Shown in pieces: positions 54,387-63,942 of a stretch of DNA of 64,000 nucleotides. The notes beneath the pieces are model-generated. The model did not search any database, was not told where the DNA came from, and saw only the letters and a program-made list of their open reading frames with translations. Position 1 is the first letter of the stretch. Every line of letters begins with the position of its first letter. The stretch is taken from NCBI RefSeq assembly GCF_000186345.1, contig NC_014962.1, positions 4,182,450-4,246,449 on the forward strand. Reading direction: 5' to 3'. The translations under genes and the position numbers were made by a program. Origin of the DNA: Isosphaera pallida ATCC 43644 (lineage in GTDB: Bacteria > Planctomycetota > Planctomycetia > Isosphaerales > Isosphaeraceae).

Positions 54387-55814
54387 TCAAAAGGTGTCGC
54401 CGGCGATCGGCGGGTTTGCTCGCCAACTGATTAAGTTGAAGGCGAAGCCAACCACCAGCGCCAACAAAGCCACGCCGATCGAACCGGCCAGCATCGCCTG
54501 AGGGGTTCCCAACCAGGAGGCCAGCACCCCGGAGACCAACGCCCCCGAGGGAACCGAGGCTGAGAACATGATCATCCAGACGCCCATGATCCGCCCGCGG
54601 ATCGCGTCGGGCACGGCCGCCTGAATCACGGTCTGGGTGGTGGAGTAGACCATGATTGCCCCGCAACCCACCACGCTCAGGCAGGCCATCGCCGTAGCCA
54701 GGGCCAAGCGCGATCCCGAGGCTCCCCCCGCTACCAATGGCGGCACCACCGCAGCCGCGGCCAGACCTACGGCGAACAACACCAGACCCAAGGCGATCAC
54801 CTGAAGACGGTCCCGTCCCGGACCCAGCGAGGCGACAATCAACGCGCCCAGGGTCGCCCCCACTCCTGAACTCGCTAGCAACAGGCTGTAGCCGATCTCG
54901 CGGACCCCGAGGACCACCTGGGCGTAACTGGGGATCATCGCCGAGTAGCCCATTCCCAACACCCCGAAACCGCTGAGCATCAGGAACAGCCCGCCCACCA
55001 GCCGATCCCGACCGAGATGGGCGAATCCCGCTAGCGCGCCCTTCCAACCTTTGGACGCCGTCGCGTTGTCGCCCGCTCGCGCGTTGGGTGGTTTAGGTCG
55101 GACCCGCATTAGTCCCACGGCGGTCATGGCCGCGGTGAAGCTCACCGCATTCAGAACGAAGCAGGCTGGCGCGCCCAGGGTCGCCAGCACCACCCCGGCC
55201 AGGCTGGGACCAACCACCCGCGAAGCGTTGAACAATCCAGTGTTCAACGCGATGGCGTTCATCAAATGGCCGCGACCCACCACGTCGTAAATCAATACCT
55301 GACGACTCGGCATCTCGAAGGTCACGCAGACCCGCGCTACCACTAGCGCCGCTAACATCAGGGGCACCGGCAGCCAACCAATCAGCGCCAGCGCTGCTAG
55401 CGTTGAGGCGACCACGAATTGGCCGAACTGCATTGCCAGCACCATCCGCCGGGGCGTCACTTGGTCGGCCACCATCCCGGCCAACAGACCGACCACCACG
55501 CCTGGCATGAGGTTGGCGGCCTCGACCAGCCCCAGCATCCGCTCATCGCGGGTCGTCTCGAAGACGATCCATGCCACCGCCGCCCCTTGAAGCCACGTCC
55601 CCACCAGACTAATCCCGTGTCCAATGAAGAACTTGCGGTACTCCAGATTCCCCAGCGCCTCGAAGGTCCGCGGGACGCGCGGGGAGGACCCAGAGAAACC
55701 AACCTCAGACGACTCGTCCGCCTCCGCCTCCGCTTCCGCTTCCAAAGTGGCGGGGACCGTGACCGGAGCGGAGCGGCGAGGGGAGCCGGAGGCAACCGGA
55801 CTTGTTGTGGACAT
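54387..55814 (-). CDS. MFS transporter (MFS_3/EntS-like)
   Basis: A 475-aa transporter with about 12 membrane helices after a 45-residue disordered N-terminus rich in Glu/Ala. The opening FEALGNLEYRKFFIGHGISLVGTWLQGAAVAW is the family hallmark of the EntS/MFS_3 group (shown by ALGNLEYRKFFIGHGISL). The motif-A-like loop is GMVADQVTPRRMVLAMQ. The substrate may be a siderophore or drug but cannot be read. It lies upstream of the adaptor gene on the same strand, about 310 bp away. Confidence 0.87.
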   Translation of the reverse strand: MSTTSPVASGSPRRSAPVTVPATLEAEAEAEADESSEVGFSGSSPRVPRTFEALGNLEYRKFFIGHGISLVGTWLQGAAVAWIVFETTRDERMLGLVEAANLMPGVVVGLLAGMVADQVTPRRMVLAMQFGQFVVASTLAALALIGWLPVPLMLAALVVARVCVTFEMPSRQVLIYDVVGRGHLMNAIALNTGLFNASRVVGPSLAGVVLATLGAPACFVLNAVSFTAAMTAVGLMRVRPKPPNARAGDNATASKGWKGALAGFAHLGRDRLVGGLFLMLSGFGVLGMGYSAMIPSYAQVVLGVREIGYSLLLASSGVGATLGALIVASLGPGRDRLQVIALGLVLFAVGLAAAAVVPPLVAGGASGSRLALATAMACLSVVGCGAIMVYSTTQTVIQAAVPDAIRGRIMGVWMIMFSASVPSGALVSGVLASWLGTPQAMLAGSIGVALLALVVGFAFNLISWRANPPIAGDTF

Positions 55815-55989
55815 GGACCATCCCAGAACGGAGCGTTTTCAAACCCAACCCCGCCCCTTGCCGATTTTCGGACCACGCGGCGCGGGGGAACGCCTCATTG
55901 TAGTCCGAAGGGTCGAGACGCCTGGATCGCGTCGCAACGACGGCACGGCTCTCCTCGCCCACCCACCCTGCCGATCGGTGTCCCTCAAT

Positions 55990-57327
55990 TCAATCCTCCA
56001 GAGCGAGCCGGTGACGAGCCGCGTGGTTTAGGCCGTCGCCCCCGAGACTCGGCGTCGCCTTAGAGGAAGGGTCGGTCTCGTCCTCCAAACTCAGTCCCTC
56101 GATCTCGGGCAGGGAGCGACCCACGATCCCCTCCAGATCGCCATAGAGACCGCTCATGTTCAAGTCGATGATTTCAAGCTGTTTCTCACGCTTGGACCAT
56201 TGCTTTTGCATGAACTTCTTCTCTTTGTCCAAATCGTCTTGAAGGTCTCTGAACTTCTCCAGAAGTGCTTGGAAACGGTGGCGGAAGCCGGGTCCGGTCA
56301 GGTAGCGATAGAGGAGGGCTTCCTTGGATTGACGGTCCTCATGCACCAAGCGGGCTTGAGCCACCTCGACTAGAGCGTGCCGTAGGATCGTCGCCAGCGG
56401 CGCGGCCAGACGGGGCGAGACCACCCAGATTTGGTCGATGTACTCAAACCCCTCGACCCCTTTGGGCAGCGTTTGCGACACAATGACGGCCAGATCGGCC
56501 TGGGCCGCGCGTTGATCCTGACGCAGCTTAGGCAGCCATGCGTCGTTCCAGTTTTTGGTCCGCTTGAACTCCCAGAGGATCGTACCCCGGCTGACACTTG
56601 AACCGCCCGCGAACACCCTCTGCAACAGATCGCCGCCAAATTCCCCCTTGCCGACCGGCTCGATCGCGTCGCCCGGAAACCGCGACCGCAGCAGCTCCTC
56701 GAATTGAAGCTCAAGCACCTCGCCGCGCAACTGCTCCGAGCCTCTCTCGGCGCGGCGTTTGAGTTCCTCGATTTGGTGTTGCATTGTCGCAATGAGATGA
56801 TCCTTCTCGGCGACTTTGAGTTGCAACGCCTCTTCGGCCTCGCGGCGCGCCCGCTCACGCTCGCGGTCCAGCGACTCAGCCACGCGGCGGGCTACCGTGA
56901 CCTCCAACTCGCGGCGGGCGTCCTCCAGGTCGCGCTGGCACCTCAAAAACTCGGCCTCGGCCCGCTTGGCTTCCTCCAGTTGTGCCTCGCGTTTCTTGAG
57001 CAGCTCCAACGCCTCGACCAGATCGCGTTGTTTGGATTCTAAGTCCTGGGCCATTTGACGACGGACGCGGCGGTTCTCCTCCTCGGCGATCTCTTTGCGT
57101 CGCTGGTCCACTTCGTGGGCGATCCGTTCCTCGATGAGGGTCTGCTCGCGGCGAAGCTGCTCACGCTGACTCTCCAGTTCGGCCTCCCGCCGCGTCATCA
57201 TGGCCTCCAGTTCGGCCAGACGCTTTTGATACTCCACGCGGGTCTTCTCCACCAAGGGCGCGGCCAGCGACTCGGTGAGCTTAATGACCTGCTTACAACT
57301 CGGACAGATGATCGTTGGCTCGATCAT
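55990..57327 (-). CDS. DUF2130 coiled-coil protein with PD-(D/E)XK-like motif
   Basis: A 445-aa cytoplasmic protein. The N-terminus has a CPSC zinc-knuckle half (TIICPSCKQVIKLTE). A long coiled coil follows (about 30-200; ELESQREQLRREQTLIEERI). The DUF2130 core is about 205-375 with FEELLRSRFPGDAIEPVGKG, GGDLLQRVF and ILWEFKRTKNWNDAWLPKLR. The GGD...ILWEFK arrangement resembles a nuclease D-(D/E)xK core. A second coiled coil ends the protein. The ATG has GAGGGAG 10 nt upstream. The biological role is unknown. Confidence 0.88.
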   Translation of the reverse strand: MIEPTIICPSCKQVIKLTESLAAPLVEKTRVEYQKRLAELEAMMTRREAELESQREQLRREQTLIEERIAHEVDQRRKEIAEEENRRVRRQMAQDLESKQRDLVEALELLKKREAQLEEAKRAEAEFLRCQRDLEDARRELEVTVARRVAESLDRERERARREAEEALQLKVAEKDHLIATMQHQIEELKRRAERGSEQLRGEVLELQFEELLRSRFPGDAIEPVGKGEFGGDLLQRVFAGGSSVSRGTILWEFKRTKNWNDAWLPKLRQDQRAAQADLAVIVSQTLPKGVEGFEYIDQIWVVSPRLAAPLATILRHALVEVAQARLVHEDRQSKEALLYRYLTGPGFRHRFQALLEKFRDLQDDLDKEKKFMQKQWSKREKQLEIIDLNMSGLYGDLEGIVGRSLPEIEGLSLEDETDPSSKATPSLGGDGLNHAARHRLALED

Positions 57328-57548
57328 GGGCGCGCGACTCCCTCGACTTCAGTTCGACAGTTCTTCTTTTTTATGTTCTTCGATGCGATGCTGATTGCGA
57401 CGAGACGCGATCGGTTCTACAACCCAACCACGGCACGCTGGTTCGCAGTGAGTTGGTTCGCTCACGTCGCTCCAACTCTCTATCCGGATCGGAGCCAACA
57501 CGCGAAACGATTTCGACCGATAGAACGGGTTGGTGTAGCGGGCGATCG

Positions 57549-59153
57549 TCACCGGGAAGGATGCGTGGACCGTCCCAAGCGTGACGCCGCAAGGTGCCCC
57601 GCCGCGGCGGCCACTGTGGCGCTCAGGGTGGACAAAATGGCGAAGGGGACCGCTTCACCACGTCCCTCCAGACCGCCGGAGACCCGCACCGCCAGACCGA
57701 TCCCCGCAACCAGCACCCCCAGGACCCAGGCGATCAAACCCGCGGCTCGCCAGCGGGGAACTAGGGTGGGATCCTCAGGGATGCCCCTTCGCGCTTGAAC
57801 GGCCAGCACCGCCGCCAGCGGACCCACCAGACCAGCCACCGCCAACCAGAGCCAGGCCGGGCGGTCCCCAAGCCCAATCAAGGTCAGAATCGCCGCGACT
57901 CCCCCGATTGCCCAGGCCCAGCGGATCGGCGGCGCGGCGGGAGTCACCCGTCGCAACCCCAAATTCCCCCAATGGGCAGCGAAGACCCCATGCGCCAACG
58001 ACGCGCACGCCAGAATCACCGCTGCGACACCCAAGGCGATCCCCCGCCACCCCCCGGCCGCCACCGCGCGCTCGTTCCAAACCACGCGATGAAACGTGAG
58101 TGTCTCCAACGGGTTCTCGACCATTCCCCACCCTTCGGCGGACTGCCTCAACGCCACGACTGCCAAAGCCAGCAGGCACGCAGTCGCCACCGCGACCCCC
58201 ACCCCAACCGCGGCCGTCAGTTTTAGTTCACCCCGCGTTTTGAGAGTTGCCCCCCAGTCGGCCAAAAACCACGCGACCACCAGACCCACGGCCGCCACCG
58301 CGTCCAGACCGATCGCCAGCCCCAACCAGGCGTCGGGACCACGACTCGCCAACACCGCCTCGTCCAACCTCGACCCGCCAAGAGCGACCTCGGGTCCCCC
58401 CCCCGCTCCCTGCTCCAACCCCTCCACCAGCGTGCCAATCCCGCTCCAGTCGGCCAGGGTGATCAAAAATATCGTCCCTAGCGCCAGAGGGGGCAGAACG
58501 GTTCCAAACTTGACCAGCATTAAAACCATCCGTGTGAACAAGGTCGAACATCCCACCAGGGCCAGCACGACCGCCCAGGTGGTCGTCGTGATCCAGCGGA
58601 CCGGGTCAGACGACACCCATCCAAACCGTTGAGGCGCGATCGGATCGAGTCCTCCCAGTGCGTTCAACCCGGCGAAACTCAATTCGACCGCGAAGTGGAC
58701 CGCCAGCACCAGCAACAGCAAACCGGCGATTCCTAATGCCCAGGAGGCCACGCGGTCGCGTCCCCAGACGCCAAGCGCGCATCCGAGTTGGTCGAAGGTC
58801 GAGAGACCCGAGCGTTGGCAAGTCGCTGCCGGCCCTACCGCGAAGACCCACGAGGCCAGCAACGCCCCTAGCGACACCCCCGCCGCTGCCCAAAGCGGCC
58901 CCCCCGGGGGAAGCGTCCGCGCGGTCACATCGTCGTACACCCCGACCCAAAGCAACGCCACGATTGTCATGGGCGCGGCCCCCAGACGCCACGAGCGATG
59001 CGGGATCAACGACCCAGGCCGCGTCGCCGAATCCGACTCCGCGGCGACGATCGGCAGGGGGCTTGACGAAGGCGTGGAGGCGTTCACGGGATCACGCAAA
59101 GGTCGTTCGTTTCCGTCCCACACGCGCGTTGAACGGTCTCTCTCCTCCACCAA
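57549..59153 (-). CDS. polytopic membrane permease, NCS1/purine-cytosine-permease-like
   Basis: A membrane protein of up to 534 aa with about 12 predicted helices after a 60-residue soluble N-terminus. The first helices (MTIVALLWVGVYDDVTART, GPLWAAAGVSLGALLASWVF) and the sequence RSGLSTFDQLGCALGVWGRD are like the NCS1 nucleobase:cation symporters. The helix count and spacing fit, but key substrate residues cannot be assigned, so the family call is moderate. The longest frame begins at a TTG next to GGAGGAG; a downstream GTG or ATG is possible. It is 89 bp downstream of the other MFS gene on the same strand. Confidence 0.7.
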   Translation of the reverse strand: MVEERDRSTRVWDGNERPLRDPVNASTPSSSPLPIVAAESDSATRPGSLIPHRSWRLGAAPMTIVALLWVGVYDDVTARTLPPGGPLWAAAGVSLGALLASWVFAVGPAATCQRSGLSTFDQLGCALGVWGRDRVASWALGIAGLLLLVLAVHFAVELSFAGLNALGGLDPIAPQRFGWVSSDPVRWITTTTWAVVLALVGCSTLFTRMVLMLVKFGTVLPPLALGTIFLITLADWSGIGTLVEGLEQGAGGGPEVALGGSRLDEAVLASRGPDAWLGLAIGLDAVAAVGLVVAWFLADWGATLKTRGELKLTAAVGVGVAVATACLLALAVVALRQSAEGWGMVENPLETLTFHRVVWNERAVAAGGWRGIALGVAAVILACASLAHGVFAAHWGNLGLRRVTPAAPPIRWAWAIGGVAAILTLIGLGDRPAWLWLAVAGLVGPLAAVLAVQARRGIPEDPTLVPRWRAAGLIAWVLGVLVAGIGLAVRVSGGLEGRGEAVPFAILSTLSATVAAAAGHLAASRLGRSTHPSR

Positions 59154-59242
59154 CGTTGGATGGGATGGAGGAGAGGAACCCCGTTCAGATTCACGCGTGA
59201 TGAAAATCCATCGTCAACCGCGTTGTCACACCTCGATTCCGG

Positions 59243-60865
59243 TCAATACTCGGTCGCCGCTTCCTCGGCGTGACTGAGACTCTTGGGTTTGTAGCCCCCT
59301 TGGGTGGCGAAGTAAACGATTAACCCGATGTAGGAGACCAGCATCAAGCAGGGCAGCAACGCCACGGTCAACAGCGCCCGCTTGCTCTCGCGGTCGCGGA
59401 TCTCCTTGAAGATCGCCGCTTGAGCCTGGCGTTCCTCGGTTTCGTCGTTCAAAAGCGCGTCCACCTTTTGAGCGTCGATCGGGGTGTATTCGCCGAAAAC
59501 CGAGGCTTTGCGGTCACCGGTGACCAGTTCGTAAATCGCTGGATGTTCCTGCCGCAGCGCGTCGGAAATCCGGGTGTCCTGGATGAAGCCGAGGAACGGG
59601 TTGCCCAACACCCCCACGGCCAACATGCCCACGCCGCCCATCGTGTTGAGGGTCAACGCGCCGCCTTCGGGATACTGTTCGGAGACCACTCCCAGCATTG
59701 TCGGCCAGAAGAAGGTTTTGCCCAGGCCGTACAGCGTCGCCGCCGCGAGGATCACCGCGCCTTGAGCTTGTGAGAGGAACACCAGACCTCCCGCCGCCAG
59801 CGCCGCGCTGAGGGCCAGCAGACCCAGAGGCGAAAGCCGGTGCACAATTGGCCCGGCGCTGAACCGCAAGACCATCATAATGAGCGAGGTGTAGATAAGG
59901 ATCAATCCAGGGTTGAGGCTCATCGCGGTCATTTGCGATTCCATCAGCGGGGTGATCCAGCTGTCGGTGCCCAACTCGGTGGTGGCCAGCGGGATCATGA
60001 TCAGCATCAATACGATGAACAGCGGACTGCCCAGGCTGCGAACCGCCAGGCCGTAGCCGCCGACCAACGCGCCGATGATCACAAGTTGAACCATGTCGGG
60101 GATGACGAAGACCCGGCCCACTTCGCGGACGATCAAGCCGACCACGATCAGCGCCCCAAGGGCACCGACCTGCTGGAGCATCGTCAGATACGAGCCCCCC
60201 ATCGCCACCCGTTCGTTGATCGGGAAGCGGCAGCGACTAAGGATCGCGCCATAGGCGACCACCGGGATGAACAGCAACGCGACCTTGAATTGCCAACTCA
60301 CGTCGCCCAAACCGATCGAAAGCAGGCCGCCCAGCACCAGACCACCGGGCCAACCGGCGTGAAGGATGTTGAGCCACTTGGTTTTCTGGTTGCGGAAGAT
60401 CGTCGCCACCACCGGGTTGATGACCGCTTCAACGGTGCCGTTGCCTAGCGCCACGATGAAGGTGCCGAAGTATAAAATCCAGTAACCTCGATCCTTGTAG
60501 CCTGGATCGCTTGGGTCTCCAGCCAGGGTTGGAGCCATGATCGTGACCACCGCCGAAACGACATGGCAGAGAAAGGCGAAGGCCATCGCCTTGCCATAGC
60601 CGATCTTGTCGATGATGAGGCTGAACAAAATGATGCTAATGGCGAACGGCCACAGCCCCACCCCGAACAACTCGCCTTTTTGGGTGAAGTTCAGGTCGAA
60701 CTCGCGGCCCCAGTCGTTGATGATCTGGGTGCGGACGATGAACCCAAAGGCGGTGGCGATCAGGGCGATGAAGCAGCCCCAGAACAAAAGCATGTCGCCC
60801 GAACTTGGCCCGGCTTCGGAGCCGTTGCCGAAATCAGCGCGGTGAGAGTCGGAGGTGGCGGCCAT
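59243..60865 (-). CDS. MFS transporter
   Basis: A 540-aa major facilitator with about 12 membrane helices and a soluble N-terminus of 20 residues. Family signals are the N-terminal FWGCFIALIATAFGFIVRTQ, the loop-2/3 IDKIGYGKAMAF (motif A region), and YGLGKTFFWPTMLGVVSEQY. A soluble segment of about 75 residues (VTGDRKASVFGEYTPIDAQK onward) precedes the last helix. The ATG is chosen for GAGGAA upstream; the frame runs on without support. A substrate cannot be read; sugars or nucleosides are common for such planctomycete members. It may be co-transcribed with the permease downstream. Confidence 0.87.
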   Translation of the reverse strand: MAATSDSHRADFGNGSEAGPSSGDMLLFWGCFIALIATAFGFIVRTQIINDWGREFDLNFTQKGELFGVGLWPFAISIILFSLIIDKIGYGKAMAFAFLCHVVSAVVTIMAPTLAGDPSDPGYKDRGYWILYFGTFIVALGNGTVEAVINPVVATIFRNQKTKWLNILHAGWPGGLVLGGLLSIGLGDVSWQFKVALLFIPVVAYGAILSRCRFPINERVAMGGSYLTMLQQVGALGALIVVGLIVREVGRVFVIPDMVQLVIIGALVGGYGLAVRSLGSPLFIVLMLIMIPLATTELGTDSWITPLMESQMTAMSLNPGLILIYTSLIMMVLRFSAGPIVHRLSPLGLLALSAALAAGGLVFLSQAQGAVILAAATLYGLGKTFFWPTMLGVVSEQYPEGGALTLNTMGGVGMLAVGVLGNPFLGFIQDTRISDALRQEHPAIYELVTGDRKASVFGEYTPIDAQKVDALLNDETEERQAQAAIFKEIRDRESKRALLTVALLPCLMLVSYIGLIVYFATQGGYKPKSLSHAEEAATEY

Positions 60866-61137
60866 GAGTGATGGTTCCTCGGCGCAATGGGACCGAAGGG
60901 AGAGGATGGGAAGGAAAATGGGGACAAAGCGCGGGAGCCGGTTGCGCGGGGGTGTCGTCCCACAATGTTGAAGGCGAGGAAGGCGGAAGCGACCCACTTC
61001 GTTGGGTTTTCATAACCGACGGATCGCCTTGTCGCAACCGAGTGGTCCGCGTCCCTGATCCCTCCCCAAAACCGCGTTGGAATGGTTCGAGCGATTGGAA
61101 ATGGCGAACAGCCGCGGCGACGGCCCCACCCCGTGTC

Positions 61138-62067
61138 TCAATCCCGTCCCACGGCCAGCGCGACCGCCGCGCGGACGGTAGCGAGTTGGATCTCCACCGT
61201 GTCCTCGATCGGCTCGGCGTAGCCGCCGGCCATCGTTACTGCCACCGGCAACATCCGCCGCCGACACTCGGCGAAAATGAAGGCATCGCGACGCCTCAGC
61301 CCTTCTTTGGTGAGTTTCAGGCGTCCCAGACGATCCCCTTCGTAGGGGTCGGCCCCGGCCAGATAGATCGCTAGGTTGGCTCCCGCCCGGTCCAACGCCT
61401 GGGGAACTGTCTCCTCCAGCCGCGCAAGATAGTCCGTGTCGCCAATCCCGTCGGGCAACGGCACATCCAGGTCGGAGGGGGGCTTACGCATCGGGTAGTT
61501 TTTAGCAGAATGGATCGAATAGGTGAACACCCGCGGATCGTCCGCGAAGATCGCAGCCGTGCCGTCGCCGTGGTGCACGTCGCAATCCAGGATCACCACC
61601 CGCTCCACCCGTCCCTCCGCCAGCAACGCCCGCGCCGCCACGGCCGCATCATTGAACACGCAGTAACCTGCCCCTTTGTGGACATGCGCGTGGTGGGTGC
61701 CTCCCGCCAGGTTCACCGAGGCGAAATCCTCCAGCGCCGCTCGCGCCGCGGCGATCGTGCCGCCGGTGGAGCGTCGGGAACGCTCCACCAGTCCCTCCGA
61801 CCACGGTAACCCGATTTCCCGTTCCTCCTCGGGCCGCAACCCGCCGGTGGCCACCCGGCGGACGTATCCGGGATCATGCACTCGTTCGAGGTCCGCGTCC
61901 GACGCCGCCGGCGGCTCCAGCAAACGGACCCGATCCGACCACGCGGCCCGCTCGACCTGCTGACGCAACAGCGCGTACTTGCGCATCGGAAATCGGTGCC
62001 ACTCAGGAAGCGGCAAGGTGTAGCGATCCGAATGATAAACCCGCGCTTTGACCTTCTCGACGCTCAT
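61138..62067 (-). CDS. histone-deacetylase-family (AcuC/HDAC-like) deacetylase
   Basis: A 309-aa zinc-dependent deacetylase of the arginase/deacetylase fold. The active site is complete: His125-His126 (GGTHHAH), Gly-Tyr-Cys-Val-Phe-Asn-Asp (134-140), the zinc ligands Asp163 and His165 in DCDVHHGDGT, Asp240 in AGADPYEGDRLG and Tyr283 (MAGGYA). Bacterial members deacetylate acetoin-linked or polyamine substrates or acetyl-lysine. The start ATG has GAAGGAAG upstream; a very long frame continues upstream, but it is antisense to argG. It is divergent from argG, with a 237-bp shared promoter region. Confidence 0.93.
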   Translation of the reverse strand: MSVEKVKARVYHSDRYTLPLPEWHRFPMRKYALLRQQVERAAWSDRVRLLEPPAASDADLERVHDPGYVRRVATGGLRPEEEREIGLPWSEGLVERSRRSTGGTIAAARAALEDFASVNLAGGTHHAHVHKGAGYCVFNDAAVAARALLAEGRVERVVILDCDVHHGDGTAAIFADDPRVFTYSIHSAKNYPMRKPPSDLDVPLPDGIGDTDYLARLEETVPQALDRAGANLAIYLAGADPYEGDRLGRLKLTKEGLRRRDAFIFAECRRRMLPVAVTMAGGYAEPIEDTVEIQLATVRAAVALAVGRD

Positions 62068-62304
62068 CGACGCGCTTCCTTCCTTCGAATCTCCCACTGT
62101 GATCGATCCTCGTACCAGCGTTGGAATGCCAGCCGCAATGATACAATCGTAGACAGCCTGGACCCTCCCGGCCCCAAAACATCCGCGGACCCCGGCCTGG
62201 ACTTCGCCTCGCCGAATCCTTCCTTCCCTCCTTGCCTCGCCTCTGGTTAAACGGTTTTGGTTCGTGTTGCCCCTCATCTCGGCACGCTTCGGGACGCTTC
62301 CTTG

Positions 62305-63564
62305 ATGAACACCAGTCAACTTCGCGGCCGCACCGTGGCCTTTGCTGCCTCGGGCGGTCTGGACAGCTGCACGATTACCCGTTGGCTCACCGATCAGGGA
62401 GTGACCGTGGTGGCGATCACTGCCGATCTCGCCCAGCCTGACGAGCCGGACTTCGCCGCCATCGAGGCCCGCATGAGGGCCAGCGGAGCCAAGGAGTTCA
62501 TCCGGGTGCCGCTGCACGACGCCATCGCCCAGGCGGGTCTGGAAGGCGTCCAGGCCCAGGCCCGCTACGAAGGACCGTACTGGAACACCACCGCGATCGG
62601 CCGCCATGTGATCGTCGCGGGCATGATCCCGGTGATGCGCGAGTTGGGCGTCTCGATCCTCTCCCACGGCGCGACCGGACGCGGCAACGACCAGGTCCGT
62701 TTCCAACTGGTCACCAACATGCTCGCCCCCGACTTCCAGGTGTACGCCCCCTGGCGCGATCCCGAGTTCCTCGGTCGGTTCCGAGGCCGCCGCGAGATGA
62801 TTGACTATTGCAACTCCCACAACCTGCCGATCAAAGCGACCGTGGAGGCCCCTTACTCCACCGACGCCAACCTCTTGGGTCTGACCCACGAGGCCGGCAA
62901 GCTCGAATCGCTGGAGGTCGCCCCCAGCTTCGTCGAACCCAAGATGGGCGTGACACCCCAATGCGCCCCGGACACTCCCCAGGTCGTCACCCTTCGCTTC
63001 GAGGCGGGCCGCCCGGTGATGATCAACGGTCAAAGCGTCAGTGGCTTCGAGGCATTGCGCTTGGCCAATCAACTTGGCGGCGCGCATGGGGTCGGTATCG
63101 CTGCCCACCTGGTTGAAAATCGCTTCGTGGGGATCAAGTCCCGAGGAGTTTACGAGGCCCCCGGCATGGAACTGCTGGGCACGGCGTATCGTTATCTGCT
63201 CGAATTAATTCTCGACCGTCGCGCCCGCGCCCACTTCGACAACCTCTCTGGCTTCATCGCGCAACAAGTCTATCAAGGTTACGGCTTCGACCTGGCCTCA
63301 CGGATGGCCCGCAAAGCGGTCGAGGAGGTGACCAAGCTCGCCACCGGCACGATCGCAGTGAGCCTCTACAAAGGTCAAGTTCGCTTTGAGTCCGCCCGCG
63401 ACGTGCCCCACTCGCTCTATTCCGAGGACAACGCCTCGATGGAGGCGGTCGGCGAGTTCGACCACGCCGACAGCGAAGGATTCCTCCGCGTCCTCTCCGT
63501 CGGAGCCCGCGCCTTGGGAGCCGCCGGACAGGTTCCCCCCGCCTCGCTCAACCAGAGGGGCTGA
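62305..63564 (+). CDS. argG: argininosuccinate synthase
   Basis: A 419-aa enzyme that joins citrulline and aspartate with ATP in arginine synthesis. The ATP-binding P-loop is AASGGLDS (15-21), followed by YEGPYWNTTAIGRHV, GATGRGNDQVRF (citrulline/aspartate site) and SGFIAQQVYQGYGFD. The length matches the family. The ATG at MNTSQL is preceded by a pyrimidine-rich segment and no clear ribosome site; an upstream start lacks conserved sequence. It is not in an arg operon here. Confidence 0.97.
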   Translation: MNTSQLRGRTVAFAASGGLDSCTITRWLTDQGVTVVAITADLAQPDEPDFAAIEARMRASGAKEFIRVPLHDAIAQAGLEGVQAQARYEGPYWNTTAIGRHVIVAGMIPVMRELGVSILSHGATGRGNDQVRFQLVTNMLAPDFQVYAPWRDPEFLGRFRGRREMIDYCNSHNLPIKATVEAPYSTDANLLGLTHEAGKLESLEVAPSFVEPKMGVTPQCAPDTPQVVTLRFEAGRPVMINGQSVSGFEALRLANQLGGAHGVGIAAHLVENRFVGIKSRGVYEAPGMELLGTAYRYLLELILDRRARAHFDNLSGFIAQQVYQGYGFDLASRMARKAVEEVTKLATGTIAVSLYKGQVRFESARDVPHSLYSEDNASMEAVGEFDHADSEGFLRVLSVGARALGAAGQVPPASLNQRG

Positions 63565-63942
63565 GCCGCTCACCGAACACGGTCATAACGATTTCCATCC
63601 AGATCCACTGGACCCACCTTTCGTCCCTGGTCCTTCGATTCCAGGTCTCAACCCTCGGTTGAAGCAGCGGACTTTGCTCGCCTCTTCCTTAAACCAAGAT
63701 GGTCCCAGTGATCTCCATGTGTCAATCTTAGCAGGGTCAGTTCGCGTTCACTTCGTCCCCACCGCGCGAACGGTCCCGGAACTCAGTGGCGCGATCTGGA
63801 TCTTGCCCAACAATCTGCACGACCGGCTCGATGATGAAATGTGGCCCTCGTTCGATGAATCTTATTTTATCTGAAAGACACGCTCGCTGCCCCGTCGTCC
63901 ACCCTGCATCGGAGCCACCAGTCGTTGTAAGGACTTCCGCCC
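63565..63942. other. gap downstream of argG with a possible unrecognised small frame
   Basis: About 380 bp. A plus-strand frame ends at 63874 with plausible residues (GAIWILPNNLHDRLDDEM...), but its start would lie inside argG or at a weak GTG near 63720, so I do not call a gene. No terminator was found for argG. Confidence 0.35.

Noticed and set aside
62068-63108. Long N-terminal extension of the HDAC-family frame
   Set aside because: It is antisense to argG and has no homology; the ATG at 62067 with its ribosome site opens the real protein.
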